DNA from: Tetracladium setigerum
Lineage: Eukaryota; Ascomycota; Leotiomycetes; Helotiales
Reading direction: 5' to 3'
NCBI GenBank assembly: GCA_031472005.1
Contig: PZJY01000006.1
Location: 558,001 to 622,000 of the forward strand
Length of the DNA: 64,000 nt
Made by a program: the position numbers and the translations under genes. Of the stretch, positions 9,516 through 21,637 are shown in pieces (position 1 is the first letter of the stretch; each line of letters opens with the position of its first letter). The notes below the pieces were generated by a model. That model worked only from the letters and a program-made list of their open reading frames with translations, ran no database searches and was not told the origin of the DNA.

Positions 9516-12271
9516 TTAAACCAAAACGCTTTCTAGCAACGGAACAGGCCCCTCTTTATTCCCACCCCGTCTTCGTTTTGGTTTCGCTCTATCCAGCGCG
9601 GTTAACTTCAGAAAATTGACCACCTCATCGCCACCATCATCAGGACTTTCCACAACGGCCACCAATCCACCCAAGAGCAACACAGTATCGCCCTTCGTAA
9701 TCTCTTCCCCTTGATCGTCCTCGTCAACTGCTTGTAATGGCATTACTGAGATTTGGATGTCACCAAGCTTGACTCGCGCCACATTCGCAGTCCATACCGG
9801 CTCTTCTTCAACGACATATCTCTCGGACTTGACAATGAGCTGCGAGCTGCCCGGCGAGTATCCTTGCGCGTACTGTGCCCATGGCTGGTCTTGCTTCGAG
9901 TGAACGACTCCCGGGAAATGCACGCGGAGGATGGGCTCATCATCTTTGTCCATCTGCTTGTCCATCATTTTCTGGCGGAGGCCTTCGCATGACTTCAGCC
10001 TTTGCTGCACAATCTCAATGTTGTGCAGCAAATTCTCGGCGATCCTTCGCTGAGATTCGTTTCCTTGAGAAGAGGAAATCTCCTTTTGGCGATCAGCGAA
10101 CCTCTTCAGATTATCGCAGGTACTGAAAAGAAAGTTGAGATCGGTGCCGACTCCTTTCAACAGCTCTTTGTAGGTGATTTTTCTGCCCTCGAGTTTCCAG
10201 GAGATGGCAACGACCTCTTCCTTTCCATCATTTGTAATTGTGGATGTGCTCTTAGTACGTCGACCTGCCGGTTTCTTTACTGTAAAGACTGGACGTGCTT
10301 TGGTCTTGGGTCGGAACGGCGTGGCCCTGGCAATGCTGCTGATTCTTTTATTCAGCACTCCCCGTCGTGGACTTTCATGGGCGGCGGCATCAAAGGATGG
10401 CATCTGCTCATTGACATTTGTACAAATGTGCTCAAGATCAGCCGCAGCTTTGTCAAGGTCCTTGAACAGCCCATTCTCCTTGACCACCAGATCTTTTTGC
10501 AGCTTCGATTTCGCATGTGTTAGCATGTAGATCCCCTCGATGGCGAGAGTGATATTGTCAAGGTGTTTTGCCGCAAGCGAGTAGGTCTCTCCATTTCGGA
10601 ACTCTGCAGACACTTCCTGATTGTTGTACTCCTCACTATGAATTTTAAGAGGAGGTATGTAATTGATCGCATTCTTCTCGCCGCAGTACTGGATATGGTC
10701 GAAAATGTCCGAATCCCTGAATTTGTTCCAGCTGACTTTCCAAGATCCAGTTTTGCGACCGAGATCTTCTGGCGTGCCCGGCAGAAGCCATCCAAGACGA
10801 GCAGCTTCAGTCAGAAAGGTATCCCAGGCAGCGGATTCATGCTCTTTGTCGTCCTTGATCACTATGTTCTTCATCTCAAAAGAACTTATAATCCCAGTGA
10901 GGAACAGATGCGGACCAACGGCGTAGTATGTAAGTACTTTCAACACCGCCAACTCAATACTCTTGCGATCAGCCTTGAGTTGATATGATTGTTCCAGGAT
11001 AGGTCTCAGAATCCCAAGATCTTCGTCATTAAGTAATGAGAGCAGGAACACCACCATTTGCATAAATTTTGGGCCGATTTTATCTTGTGCATCCTTCGCC
11101 GCCTGCAAAGAGCTGTAGTAACCAACACCCTGTTGGATTACCTCTCTGATACCCTTGCTGGTTGTGAATGTGTGGAACATTGTTCCTGTGTCAAACCCGT
11201 ATCGCGTGTTCTGAGATTTCTGGATCGTGACTCTCTGCGCAACTCTCGTGAGAATAGGACTTCGAACGAGCAATCTTCTCGCGTCTTCGATCATGACCTC
11301 AAGCACTCTAACCGTGTCATCAGATGTGAGCTTCGCAAACTTGCCTTGTGCAGAGCAGAGCTTCCGAAAGTTGAAGATAAGATCAACCAGGCTTTTGGCA
11401 TCGATTTCGATACAGGTGCAAACGAGGTCGTACACCTTCGGTTCCGAGAATTCGTTCAAGAGTTTGACTTTCTTGCTGTCGATGTTGACGACCTTATCTT
11501 TTTCCTCGGTTGGCGTCAGTGCATTTTTAGCATCCGTAATGACTTGTGCTGGATTCCGTCCCCGATTTGCTCGATGCATGGCTATCACGGACGCGGTTTT
11601 GTCGTCCTTTCAAAAATCAGTCAGTATCGTCAGAATCTGAACAAGAACAATAATCTTGGCAAGCAGTTGGTCCACATCTATCCCCTCGAGAATGGAATAT
11701 TTTGAATGGCACAGGAAAGAACAGAACATGAAAGTTTCATGTAAGGAACAGTATTTGGGCTTACTTTCTTAACACTGAGATCCCTTCTGACCTCCAGTTC
11801 TCGCAGCATATTTCCCGCTGTCAGAACTCTCCACATGGCAGTTTTTTGCGACGCCTCTTGCCTCGAAATACCTCTATTCTCCGCGATATTGACTTCCGCA
11901 AGATCGGCACCTGGAACATAGAATAGCGCTATATCAACGGACACTGCGCTGTCGTCGAATTTATCGCGCTTGCCTTCTCGGAAAGTTATGACAACATCGT
12001 CATCAGCGTCCGCAGTGAGGCCATTCAACAAGGCTTCGGCACGGTCGTCACTAATGGTTCGATTTCCAGACGCAACGATGAGTTCGTCATGGAATTGCAT
12101 TCGGGATTGGAACATGGTGACTAGAGAGCCGGCATCGGCGTTGTCTTCAGAATCCGAGTCTTCGAATTCTACAGCTTCCTTTTCTTCGTTGTCGATTTGT
12201 GGATCAAAATGCACGGAAAGATGTTCATTCGGCTCCATCTGAGCAGCGTTGTATGGGTGCATTGGAGCCAT
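9516..12271 (-). CDS. Large uncharacterised protein (865 aa)
   Basis: Exon 1 12271-11765 and exon 2 11606-9516 are joined by a 158-bp intron (GTAAGC donor, branch ATACTGAC, AAAG acceptor) in phase 0. Residues 1-60 are acidic. The region to about 170 is followed by an Arg/Lys-rich segment. The middle, about residues 240-480, is mainly alpha-helical with hydrophobic positions (FMQMVVFLLSLLNDEDLG; HLFLTGIISSFEMKN), but no segment is a convincing membrane helix. A basic linker near residue 590 (ARATPFRPKTKARPVF, then KKPAGRRTKS) could be a nuclear localisation signal. The last 150 residues are beta-rich with DTVLLLGGLVAVVESPDDGG and end in a basic patch. No domain recognised, no signal peptide. 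The long undisturbed frame makes it a real gene. Confidence 0.85.
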
Positions 12272-14632
12272 TGTGGTTGCTTGAAATAGAACAGAACGTC
12301 TGCATCATGGTCAGCTCTATACTTCTTTTGTGTCAACAAGATCCTAACCCTTTTTTTTTACTCTGTACTGTTAAACTCCAATTGACTGAATGTGAAGATT
12401 GATGGTCAAGATCCTTAGATTCTAGAGTGAGTTTGGGTTTCTGTACCTGAATATATATATCTTGAGATTACTGCTGAGAGCCTTGCCAAGCACAAGATAG
12501 TTTATTGACATACCACAAACCTAGGAACACTGGAAGGCAGACTTGACTGTGTATAGAATCTATCCAAGAATAACTTCAACAGCTGAGGCGATCTGACTCT
12601 TAGACCAGACTTATTGTTGACGTGTCAACAACTAGTTGCGTTATACCTTACTCAAGTAGACTAAAAATCGCCCGAGGTGTGAAGAGAGAGGTTGAGTATC
12701 GGATGTTTGCAGAAAAACAAATTAGATGGCTGAAGCTAAAGAGCTATTTTGGTGCGCAAGGCTCTTACAAGACGCAACATTTTGGGTGCACATTCAAGCG
12801 AATTCAATAGATTGCTTCGTGTCTGCAGATTTGACGAGGCTTGCAGAGTCGCCAATGTTGTGGAATCTGTATCGCCTATTCGACGCCCTTTTCTTTGTTA
12901 CCAAGAAAACGCATTCCAGCTTTGAACAGAGGTATTGCAGAGAGATATGAGGTGGTTAGTCATCGTAAATGCTCAATTGGTGCATATATAGATGTAAAGA
13001 ATCGCACCATGAAATTATGCCAGACCGCAACAAGAACGGTTATACTGGCCTAAAGACAGAAGACAGTCGATGGTTTTAATGACTCGGAATACACAACTTA
13101 CTGCACCGCATTTTCCGCAACCTTTACAATTCAACAACTGGGGTTTTTGAGGGGTAAGGCTATGATTCAGCTTATGGCCGAGACACGGGACAGGAATCGT
13201 TGCAATGCAAAGGTTCTCAGCCCGCCACCGCAAGGCTGTAAGAGATCAGGAACAATTCCTCCAAGAATACGACATACATTACTGCCCTCCATGTCACCTC
13301 ACTTCACGAAGCTGTTGTGATTACCCCAAAATACAACGGAGGTACTCCGTACCTGATATCAGTTAGCAGCGACCCAAAATACCTATCGCAAGAGTCAAGC
13401 GGTCACCCACGCCGGTTCCCATCATATCAACTAGTACTCTTAATCTTGTTTCTGCCTTGCTTTGAGCCTCATGGATTCGGATACGCCTGATCGAGTATCA
13501 GGCTCATGGCTGTAGCCAAGGAACGAGATATTTTTGCTACTGTCCAGTGAAAGGTTGATGATGGAGACAGGAGGGCTTGAGGATAGGCAATTGAGAGGAC
13601 GGGGTTTTGGTTTTTTTTCTTGTAAATGGCTCTCGAAGGAAGCTTCGTAGAAGGCAGAAGTTGGCCAAGTAGAAGTTATCGCCGAAAGTCTTGGCATGTG
13701 TGTTGAGAAGTAGCAAATCATCAGCATGAATCAAGTCAAAACAATTTAGATGAAATCCCAATATAACAAAACGGTACAACGCTTCAACTGAGAATTAATA
13801 TGGCAACTCTTATACGTTACTACGATCACATCCAAAGAATGAAGTGTCGAAAAGCTTAATTGAGGGTCTGCTCTAATATCACGTGATGTTATGTTAGCAC
13901 AGCACTTCTACAGCCGCCCGTGCCCTTGCGGGCTCAGCCTGACAGAGAGTTTGTAATCAAGAGCGACTTTAGTAGCGACCAAAGCGACAATGAGACAACT
14001 GAAGGGAAGACACCGGAGACGAGCATGAACATAGAGTTCTTATACGAAGTACGTAGACCGGCAACATTATGCAAACCTAGAGAATTGTACGAGATTGGCT
14101 GAGGACGGAAAGGTTGGCCACACTGCCACGTTTGACGAAGCTCGGGAGATGAAGCAGATGTGCCTGTCAATTCTTACCAAGCAACGAAACGGCTGAGAAA
14201 GATGCCATAGAAATGGAGTTATAATATAGAGTTCAACTTCTGTTTCGATGTTGAGAATTCCACGTGATATTCTGCAATATCTTGAAACTTGCAACGCGAA
14301 TTGAAACATTGCGCGGCTCTCCCAGACATGCTCTCAAAACTGCAAAGGGGGAGAACTCTCTTCAGCCAAGAAAGCTTAAAAGATATAAGCTAATCTGGTG
14401 GTTAAATCTGGACATCAAACCATTACGGGGTACCTTCGATCATGAGTCGCTTTTAAGGTTGTCCAATCGCCGTTGCAAGTTCAGTATCACGCGAAAGAGT
14501 CTGCGAGGATGTTCACTTTTTTGGGATCGTTCACTTAAATCTATAAGTAATAGGACGAAGCGAAAAAAAAACTTTTGGTTCTTTCTGTGACATTATCTAA
14601 TTCATTTCGCAACTACTTTACAAGTTTTCACA
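12272..14632. other. Long intergenic region (2.4 kb)
   Basis: No supported gene on either strand; frames are short and overlapping. Contains one exact ATCACGTGAT palindrome (13878-13887), a second CACGTGAT site at 14261-14268 and a T-run near 12350. Holds the promoters of the divergent genes at 12271 and 14633. Confidence 0.5.
13878..13887. promoter_or_regulatory. ATCACGTGAT palindrome
   Basis: Exact 10-bp palindrome with the CACGTG core bound by fungal bHLH proteins such as Cbf1. It lies in the divergent intergenic region about 750 bp from the secreted-protein gene. The factor is an inference. Confidence 0.45.
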
Positions 14633-15199
14633 ATGCAATTCTACTTGGCCTCTGTACTACTTCTACTCGCACTAGCACCGTCAACATTTGCAGCTCCCGC
14701 GTCGACTCCGTCGACTACCGCCCCTTCTAATTATACAATCATCATCGTCACCCCCTCTGCTAAACCAGCTGGCAATACAGGAAGTACTGGTTCACCATGC
14801 TCTCCCGCAGTACTGGCACTGGCCTCGGGTATCTCCGCTAATATTGACGATCAGCGGAATGAAGTGAACGCTGTGAACGCTATGGGTTTCGTTCTTGCCG
14901 AAAACCCACTCAACAGTACCACATTCGCTGCTTCGAAAGCCTCACTTCTGGATTTCGTAAACAAAGGCGTCGCCATCCGACAAAATAACCAGAAAATTGC
15001 GCCGGCGGGAAATGCAGCCATCCCAGGGCTTGCCATAGTTGCAATGGCGCAGATGGAGGAGTTCAACTTGACGAATAGCTTGAGCGGAACTGCAGCAAAT
15101 GCTGCATGGGATAATGCGGCAGTGGCCAAACTGAAAATGGACTTTGCTGGCGGTATCATGCAAAACATGAAAAACCTAGCTGCGGTAGGCAACATATGA
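14633..15199 (+). CDS. Secreted HsbA-like surface protein
   Basis: Single exon, 188 aa, ATG preceded by CACA. Residues 1-20 (MQFYLASVLLLLALAPSTFA) are a signal peptide followed by a Ser/Thr/Pro linker. From about residue 60 the protein is an Ala-rich four-helix-like domain (ANIDDQRNEVNAVNAM, LLDFVNKGVAIRQNNQ, LAIVAMAQMEEFNLT), which resembles the hydrophobic-surface-binding protein A / cell-wall galactomannoprotein type of ascomycete secreted proteins. Two N-glycosylation sequons are visible (NST, NLT). One Cys is present in the mature part (GSPCSP). Likely wall-associated or secreted during surface contact. Assignment to the exact family rests on pattern, so it is moderate. Confidence 0.75.
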   Translation: MQFYLASVLLLLALAPSTFAAPASTPSTTAPSNYTIIIVTPSAKPAGNTGSTGSPCSPAVLALASGISANIDDQRNEVNAVNAMGFVLAENPLNSTTFAASKASLLDFVNKGVAIRQNNQKIAPAGNAAIPGLAIVAMAQMEEFNLTNSLSGTAANAAWDNAAVAKLKMDFAGGIMQNMKNLAAVGNI

Positions 15200-15706
15200 G
15201 AAAGCAATTTTTGGTCTTCTAGCTCACTCGCTAACGACTTGATGGGTCTTTTAGGCAACTTCTGGCTGCACCATCCCTAAATAATTGTCGCACGCCGGGT
15301 CCAAACCTTGGAGAGGGATAACGAAGTCTGGAGCTCTTGGTACTGCCTACGGCTGGCGAATAAATACGAGATGAAGTCTTCTAGAGGTTGAGGCGATAGT
15401 CAAAAGGTGTTCAGAGTACATGTAAATGAGGACTCGAAGAGGTGTTAGAGGAGCAATCTAAGTGAAAGATGAGAAAATTTTTAATGGATAGATATATATA
15501 TATGTTGAGGTCTCGAACTAAGTTATCTGCAAATCACAACAATCCCAGTGAGGGTGCTACAGCTCGGTGCCTCGACTAATTTCTTGTGCGTCCAAGTGTT
15601 AAATTTATATCGGAAGCATTCCATCTGAAGACTGTTTCAGGGCGCCTAAAGCAACCGGTGCGGATCAGCATTGCCGTGAAAAACAGAAGATCATTACTTA
15701 CACTTT
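15200..15706. other. Convergent intergenic region
   Basis: Lies between the 3' ends of two secreted-protein genes. TA dinucleotide run at about 15490-15503. No gene seen. Confidence 0.5.
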
Positions 15707-16104
15707 CTACCAAGTACATCGGGTCTCTCGGTACTGAGCTTCGCTGCACTGAGGGCAATTGCCCCCTCCAGAATTGGGAACACATTCGGAGCCTGGGCAG
15801 GCACCGGGCCCAGAGTGACTGTAGCGCGAAAAGCAAACTCTCTTTCCGTTATCTGCCCCAGCTCCCCAGATGACATGGGCTCTGTATTTATCATCATCAA
15901 AGCAGAACTGTCTGATGAAAGACTTGCCGCCAGTATAGCATCCATCGATATTTCCGTTTCTGAGCAAGTGACTTTGACCGTCATTGGTGACCATTCTCAA
16001 GCTACACCCCCGATGATAAAACCAGAGCATTCGGTGTAAAGTCTTGTTGCCTCGCTGGTTGTAGCAAGGAGGGCGAGGACAACTGGTGTGATGGAGAACT
16101 TCAT
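15707..16104 (-). pseudogene. Cys-rich small secreted protein, frame broken by one base
   Basis: Starting at ATG 16104 the frame gives a good signal peptide (MKFSITPVVLALLATTSEA) and one Cys, then hits TGA after about 35 codons. The next frame, open from before that stop to 15707, carries nine Cys spread over about 100 residues (for example DGCYTGGKSF, KRVCFSRYSHSG, GNCPQCSEA). The two frames overlap across a run of five C on the plus strand at 16007-16011 (five G in the gene). One more base there would join them and give ten Cys, an even number suited to disulphides. No intron can explain the switch. Either the base is missing from this assembly or the gene is dead in this strain. Family not recognised; a secreted effector-like or wall protein is the simplest guess. 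Confidence 0.6.
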
Positions 16105-16344
16105 TTTGCTACGTGATGAGGAACATGTTAGTGATTCTTTAGCTTAATTAATTTATAAGTCAGAAATAAAGAAAAAAGGCTTACAGAGGAATTCTCAAAT
16201 TCTGAGCGATTGAAGAGATTAAGGGTTCTAAGCCTTGCGAAGATTCGGGTCAGTGGAACTGTTGTTGAATTGCTGGAATTGTTCTTCGAGAAACGGATTT
16301 GCTAGGTCTCTTATATACATTTCTACTGCAAACCGCACTTTCCA

Positions 16345-16371
16345 AAAAAAAAAAAAAAAAAAAAAAAAAAA
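16345..16371. repeat. Poly-A run of 27
   Basis: Twenty-seven consecutive A. Could be the tail of a retroposed element or a slippage tract; no element body could be recognised next to it. Confidence 0.9.
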
Positions 16372-16570
16372 CATCCGAATAACTATAGGCAGCAATCTTG
16401 TCCATCTTTTCTTCTCGACACGATGAGAATTTTACGTATCATTAGCAAGGTATAGAATCCTTCAATAGTGAATCCCTTTAACAATTCATCCATTCAACCA
16501 CTAATCTGTTCAACCATTAAATAGAGTGGGTTGATTTGACAAGAGAAGTCTTAGGTAGGTAGGGGAAATA

Positions 16571-16990
16571 GCAATTCTTACGAGGTTTGCAGGAAGCAGC
16601 GGAACACCGGAGTACTTTCTTCCGCAGCCACATCGCAACCAGCTTGAAAGATAAGCGGGATAGCCAACCTATAGTACTGGAAAACAGTAATTCTTACGAG
16701 GTTACAGGAAGTACCTACCTCGCTTAGGCCCGATGTAAGTCTTGTTATTACTTTCTTCCGCAATAACGTCGCAACAGCTGGGAAGACTCGCGGGATCGCC
16801 GGTATCGCAATGAAAAATAGTAATTCTTACGAAGTTACAATAAATAACTTAGCACCGAGGTACTTTCTCCCATACCTAGCGACCTTGTTTTGCCACCAGC
16901 TGAAAAACTCGCGGAGGTACGTACCCCCTCACTGTAATGAAAAATTGGAAATTCTTGCGAGGTTGCAGTAAGCAGTTAACCCCACGGTTA
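16571..16990. repeat. Degenerate tandem repeat, about 3.4 copies of 116-133 bp
   Basis: The block AATTCTTACGAGGTT recurs at 16573, 16689, 16822 (as AATTCTTACGAAGTT) and 16950 (as AATTCTTGCGAGGTT). Between them, GTACTTTCTTCCGCA-like, CGCAACCAGCTGAAA-like and CTCGCGGGAT-like blocks recur in the same order. Spacings are 116, 133 and 128 bp. Copies are clearly diverged, so the array is old. No open frame runs through it. Confidence 0.75.
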
Positions 16991-18599
16991 ACCCCGCGTT
17001 TAGCAAGACTTGGGTTTATATTATGACCCGGCTGGGCAGAACCCATTGTTTTTGATATCTACCATGAAGTACTAACGAATCAAAACCAGACGAGATCATT
17101 GCATAAGTAGGTAAGTTTATAAGCTTGGTGTAATGGAAGAGTATGGCGCTATCCAAATTTCTAATTCAGATTCTGATTCTAGGTATGTGATTCTGTTTCT
17201 GGATGTGTGGTGGCTTTCATAGTCTAAAAACGTGGCCGATTTTCAGCAACTATGTGGTGGCAGCTTTATGCATATTATCTGCCGCATGCATAATGAATTA
17301 TGATCTCTTTACGGAAACGTTATCGTTGAGCCTTCTTCTTCTCCTTCTTCTACTAGACATGAAATCAGGATAAAGCCTATCGTGCGTCTCGCAGCGCGCG
17401 TATTCGTTCCCAATACAAGACGACCACATCATCTTGGCATAGACATGAGGCTCTTTGATTGGTAGATGCACAGATAACTCCTCACATCTGCATATGTCCC
17501 AAGCTACTTCCAAGAGGACAATCCTCCTTCACAAAGGCCAATGGTAGATCCAAAGCACTGCTGAGAGAGTCAAAGCCCATAATTTATACTTATAGATTTG
17601 ACAGTTTCTGTATATATAGTAGTTGGGAGAGAGAGATTAAGGTTTGTTGTTTTTGGTATGAAGATTTTGAGATACAGACACAAATCAACAAAGCAGAGAT
17701 CGGGTTTGAACAGTGCACGAAGCAGTTGTCTGAACAGATTTGAAACGAGAAAAAAGAACAGTACGTTACGCTTAGCAAGGCAGAGCTTGTGAGTAACGGA
17801 AGGCTTTATGCTGCAGACCATTCCTGATATGCAGATGCAGAGCGGTTATGCTCAAGCGGCTCAACCGAGGTTCCCATTACGAGTACGAAACAGCTCCCCA
17901 ACTGTGAGATCGAAGAAGAGGGTAGAAGACGAAGTCTGATTAGATGGAGCGTGATTTATCTGCGATGGAAGAATCATTGCATGCCCTTCAATGCAGTTGC
18001 GTCTGAGAGCAGCCGAAATAGCACTTTCTAACCAAGACTTGTTTGATATGTAAGAATAAAAACCATCGACAAACAGATCGAGTGTATCGCATCCCTTTAG
18101 ATAATATTGAAAGGGCTTCGGATTTTTGCCCCCTTTTGTCAATTCATTCGTTTGAATCCAAGGAATCGAAGTCCCTAAGGGGTGCGAGAGAATAAAAGAT
18201 TCCATTGAAGATTGAAGTACTGTACAAGGCAATATATGCAGCCATACATATCAGATCTCGTTTTCTGTGGTGGGAGCGTTGCAATGCAAGCATCCATCCA
18301 TTGGCTATTCCCATCATATTCGAAGTCTTGCTGCAGTTGCTGTTCGCAGAGTACCTCCTCCAGAGAGCTTTTTTGTTTTAAAAAACATCCCCTGACCTAG
18401 TCCAACAACACATGCAGTAGAAAAAGAAATATTCCATCCAACGCCCAAACTATCCATCATAAATAATGCACCACCGAAACGAATTCCTTTCATCAAAATA
18501 ACGCCATGCAATGCATGAATCCGAGGCAGCAAAGAAGTATCATGTCGTCAAAGTCGTTTCAAATTAGTCCAGGTTCCAGAAGACAATTCCGAGCCTCAA
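16991..18599. other. Gene-poor stretch
   Basis: No supported gene. A minus-strand open frame from about 18205 down to 17861 (about 114 codons from an internal ATG) has mixed composition and no motif; it could be a small unknown gene or chance. A Lys/Arg-type CTT repeat lies near 17330-17350. Confidence 0.45.
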
Positions 18600-20756
18600 T
18601 TACATATCGTCAGGATGCTCTGTCTCACCCTCTCGACCCTGCTCATCGTCCTTCAACTGCTCCATTAGACTGTCGAGGATTTCATCGTTGTTGATATCCA
18701 CGTCTGAGCCGACGCACTTCGCAATGAGCTTCCGGTATTGATCACCCTTCTCTCCAGCACCCGCTAAACTCAGGGCTTCTCGATAATCTTCAACTAGATT
18801 ATGTCGCTTCTGCTCTGCAGCCATAAGCTGCTGCGCAAGCATGGCACGGGTGAGAACGTCGTCATCATCTGCCAAGTGACCATTCGCCTTGCTCGTTTCC
18901 TGTTGTAACCTGCTTCGTAGTTGAAGGTATTGCTGCTGCTCAATCAGGTTTGTGACGACAGACTCCAAATGTATCACATGGGCTTTTCTGTGCTCCTCCA
19001 GAGACTTGTCCTCACTTGCTTGGAGTTCCGCAATACCATCAGTCATCGAGAAGAGCTCACTTGTTGTTTTGCTCAGGATCTCCCGCGCAGCTCTCTCAGA
19101 AGTATCTTTCTCCGCAAGCTCCCCATCAAATGAGTCACCCAAACTTTGGAGCTTCTCGTGAATAGAGGGAAACACCTTTGACTCGATAGACATGGCAGCT
19201 TCCGACAGGTGCAGAGTATTGCGGCGAGTGTCTTCCGGCATTGAGCCATGATCAGGCGCATAAGGAGACGATGATCCTGCCGCAGCTCGATCATGTTTTC
19301 TGGTGTCATGAAGTAAGGCATCAGCGGTCTCCCCATCCTTGTTGTAAATATCCGTTCTGGCATGCCTCCCCAAAAGTGCGCGAACAACTTTTCGGGCTCC
19401 ATTCCTAGCAGCGATATGTAAAGCGGTATTGCCATCAACATCTTGCGCATCAATAATCCTCGTCACATGCTCCGGGCTCAGCATCTCCTGCATCTTGTTG
19501 AGCAATACATCCATATAGTAGCGCGAGCAACGATTCTTCTGACGGCTCATGGTGAGAGCTGCAGCGTGGTGCAAGGCAGTAGCTTGACAGTGGTCGGTCA
19601 TCTCAATGGTCTCAAACAATACCTTCACAACACTCGGCATAACTTCTTTGTCATGACAATTCGTAAATAGCACTGCCATCATCAGTGGTGTTTCTCCGCG
19701 ATAAGTCTGGCAACCAAGATTTGCTCCGTGGTGAATCAACTCTCTCATGACAGACAAATCACCCATCGCTGCTGCCCAGTGCAATCCTGTATGCTTTTGT
19801 GTGTCGATATGCCAGTCTGGTTGGAAGTTGAGTGGAGGCTCGGGCTTGGGTTGGTTTTCGGATTCGCCATTGATCATCCAGTAATCCAGCAATTCATCAC
19901 AATACATTGTGTGCGCCCGCTCATGTGCCTCCTGCGCTGCCTGTAATCCATCATCGTGCGGCTGTTTGCGCTTTCTGTGACCAGTTCCGCGTTGAGACAT
20001 ATCATATCGATCATCATCGCCCATAAATGAAGCCGAGGCCACCGTCACATCATCTGCCATGCTCTCGTCATCATTCATCTGAACGCTGTCATTCTCATAA
20101 CTTTCTTCAATCACTCGGGGCGGTGGTGCGGCCACTGGTTCTATGCCGTTAGTGCTGTCTTCCCCAATAGATGGTCTAGACTCACTGTTTGTGAACTTTG
20201 GTACTGCAGGCTTTTTGGGAACTTTAGGTTTAGCTGTTGTATGCTTGGGTGCTGGAGGTGGACTTTGTTCGTTTGGACTAAACTCAAAAATTTCGTGAAG
20301 CTTGTCATAAACATTATTGCGCACCGCCAAAGCTCGTCCAGATTCTAGAGGTACCCATGTTCCTAGAAATGTATCAGAATTGCTTCCCTCATTCTTTCAA
20401 ATTGCATACCTTGGTATTTTCCATAACCACCCTGAACCTTCTCGTGCGTATCCTTCTGGACCTCCCTCTCCAAGATTCGAGTTCTGGCAGGCTTGTCGAA
20501 ACCAGCGGCTTTGAGGATATGGGTAGCATTAATCCAATGATCAGATCTCCGGCGCATAACTGGTGGGGATGATTAGCGCAGCTCGTCTCTGGTGGGAAAA
20601 GGGTTGTGCCTACCATGCTCCTTGAGATTGTCGCCAAATTGGTATTCATAGACGGGAACCTGCGAAAGCATCAGCGCATGAACTCTGACGGCAGAGGAAC
20701 AAATCTACATTGCTATATGTTGCGGAGTAAACTCCAGGGCCAGCGGGCTTCACCAT
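18600..20756 (-). CDS. mbp1: APSES-ankyrin transcription factor, MBF subunit (Mbp1/Res-like)
   Basis: Four exons: 20756-20709, 20659-20614, 20559-20410 and 20362-18600, giving 668 aa. Residues about 1-110 form the APSES/KilA-N DNA-binding domain: VPVYEYQF, RRRSDHWINATHILKAAGF, TRILEREVQ, GGYGKYQGTWVPLE. Residues about 265-430 contain ankyrin repeats (HTGLHWAAAMGDLSVMRELI, ATALHHAAALTM, DGNTALHIAARNGARKVVRA). The C-terminal 200 residues are coiled coil, as needed for heterodimerising with the Swi6-type partner. A basic HRKRKQ motif may be a nuclear signal. This is the architecture of Mbp1/Swi4/Res proteins, which bind MCB elements (ACGCGT) and drive G1/S gene expression. Length is usual for filamentous ascomycetes. 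Mbp1 rather than Swi4 is inferred from the overall similarity. The frame is clean. Confidence 0.93.
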
Positions 20757-21637
20757 CTTGATGATTTCGATTGCCGATTGCCGAGTTTTGAGGAGAATGA
20801 TGGTTGTCGCTCAGGATCACCCAAAGATGACAAGAAGCGTCCTGATCCAGATATCAAGGTAACGGTGTAATTATCGCAATTAAACGCGTGTAATCAAGAT
20901 TACAGATCGATTTCTGTGGTTAATTTTGGTCTCTGTCGCGTTCAAAACTCCCATTGAGGTTGAATTCGCGAAAGGGCGACGTGGGACGCGCCTCTGTAAA
21001 GTGGATCTGAGCTAAAACAGCACTAAGCTACTTTGGCTGTTGGTCGTACTCGTGACCTTCACATGACTTATGGTTGGTATAGGAAAAAGACAAGGCTGCA
21101 TTGTTTTCAATTCTCTCGTTACATCCTTCTATTCGTTGCCGTGGACACATCGCAAGTGTTAGCCATCCCACGCCCATCACTGCCGACCTTCTCTGAGCGT
21201 TGCATTCAAAAGATGGACCATTTCTGCCCATGGCACGCTTTTCTGGAGGTGTCTTAGTCAACAATTTCTTTGTTTGGGATTATTTCCTACGAATTCCTCA
21301 ACCATAAACTCATCTTGCGCTATTTATCCTTTATCAGTATAACAGCCTTCTCTTCCTAGCCAACAGACCACTGAGTTACCCAACTCCTGCCCAACGCTTG
21401 CAGATCCTCGTTTAGCGTGTCGAAAAAGGTCCGTTTAAACTTGACCACCATTTCGCACCAGAGACGAATCAATCGGCCAGCTTTTCTCCCCCGAGTTTCT
21501 TCCTCCTCGAATTTCTATCATATCTGGTTGACAAACGATCTCCACTACTTCAGGCTCCAAAAAGTTGAAGTCCAGTGACTGGTCCGTCCATCTCTTCCAA
21601 ACCTCCCTTCAGAATCATGTAATCCTCAACTGAATAC
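20757..21637. other. Intergenic
   Basis: Promoter side of the APSES gene and 3' side of the minus-strand membrane-protein gene. No supported gene; CT-rich from about 21320 to 21560. Confidence 0.5.

Noticed and set aside
10002..11705. Long plus-strand frames (up to 215 codons)
   Set aside because: Antisense shadows of the 865-aa gene.
16300..17100. Intact retroelement suggested by the poly-A run
   Set aside because: No reverse transcriptase text, target-site duplication or element boundary could be identified.
17861..18232. Minus-strand frame of 123 codons
   Set aside because: Its annotated start is not ATG and no domain or splice partner is seen; mentioned only in the region note.
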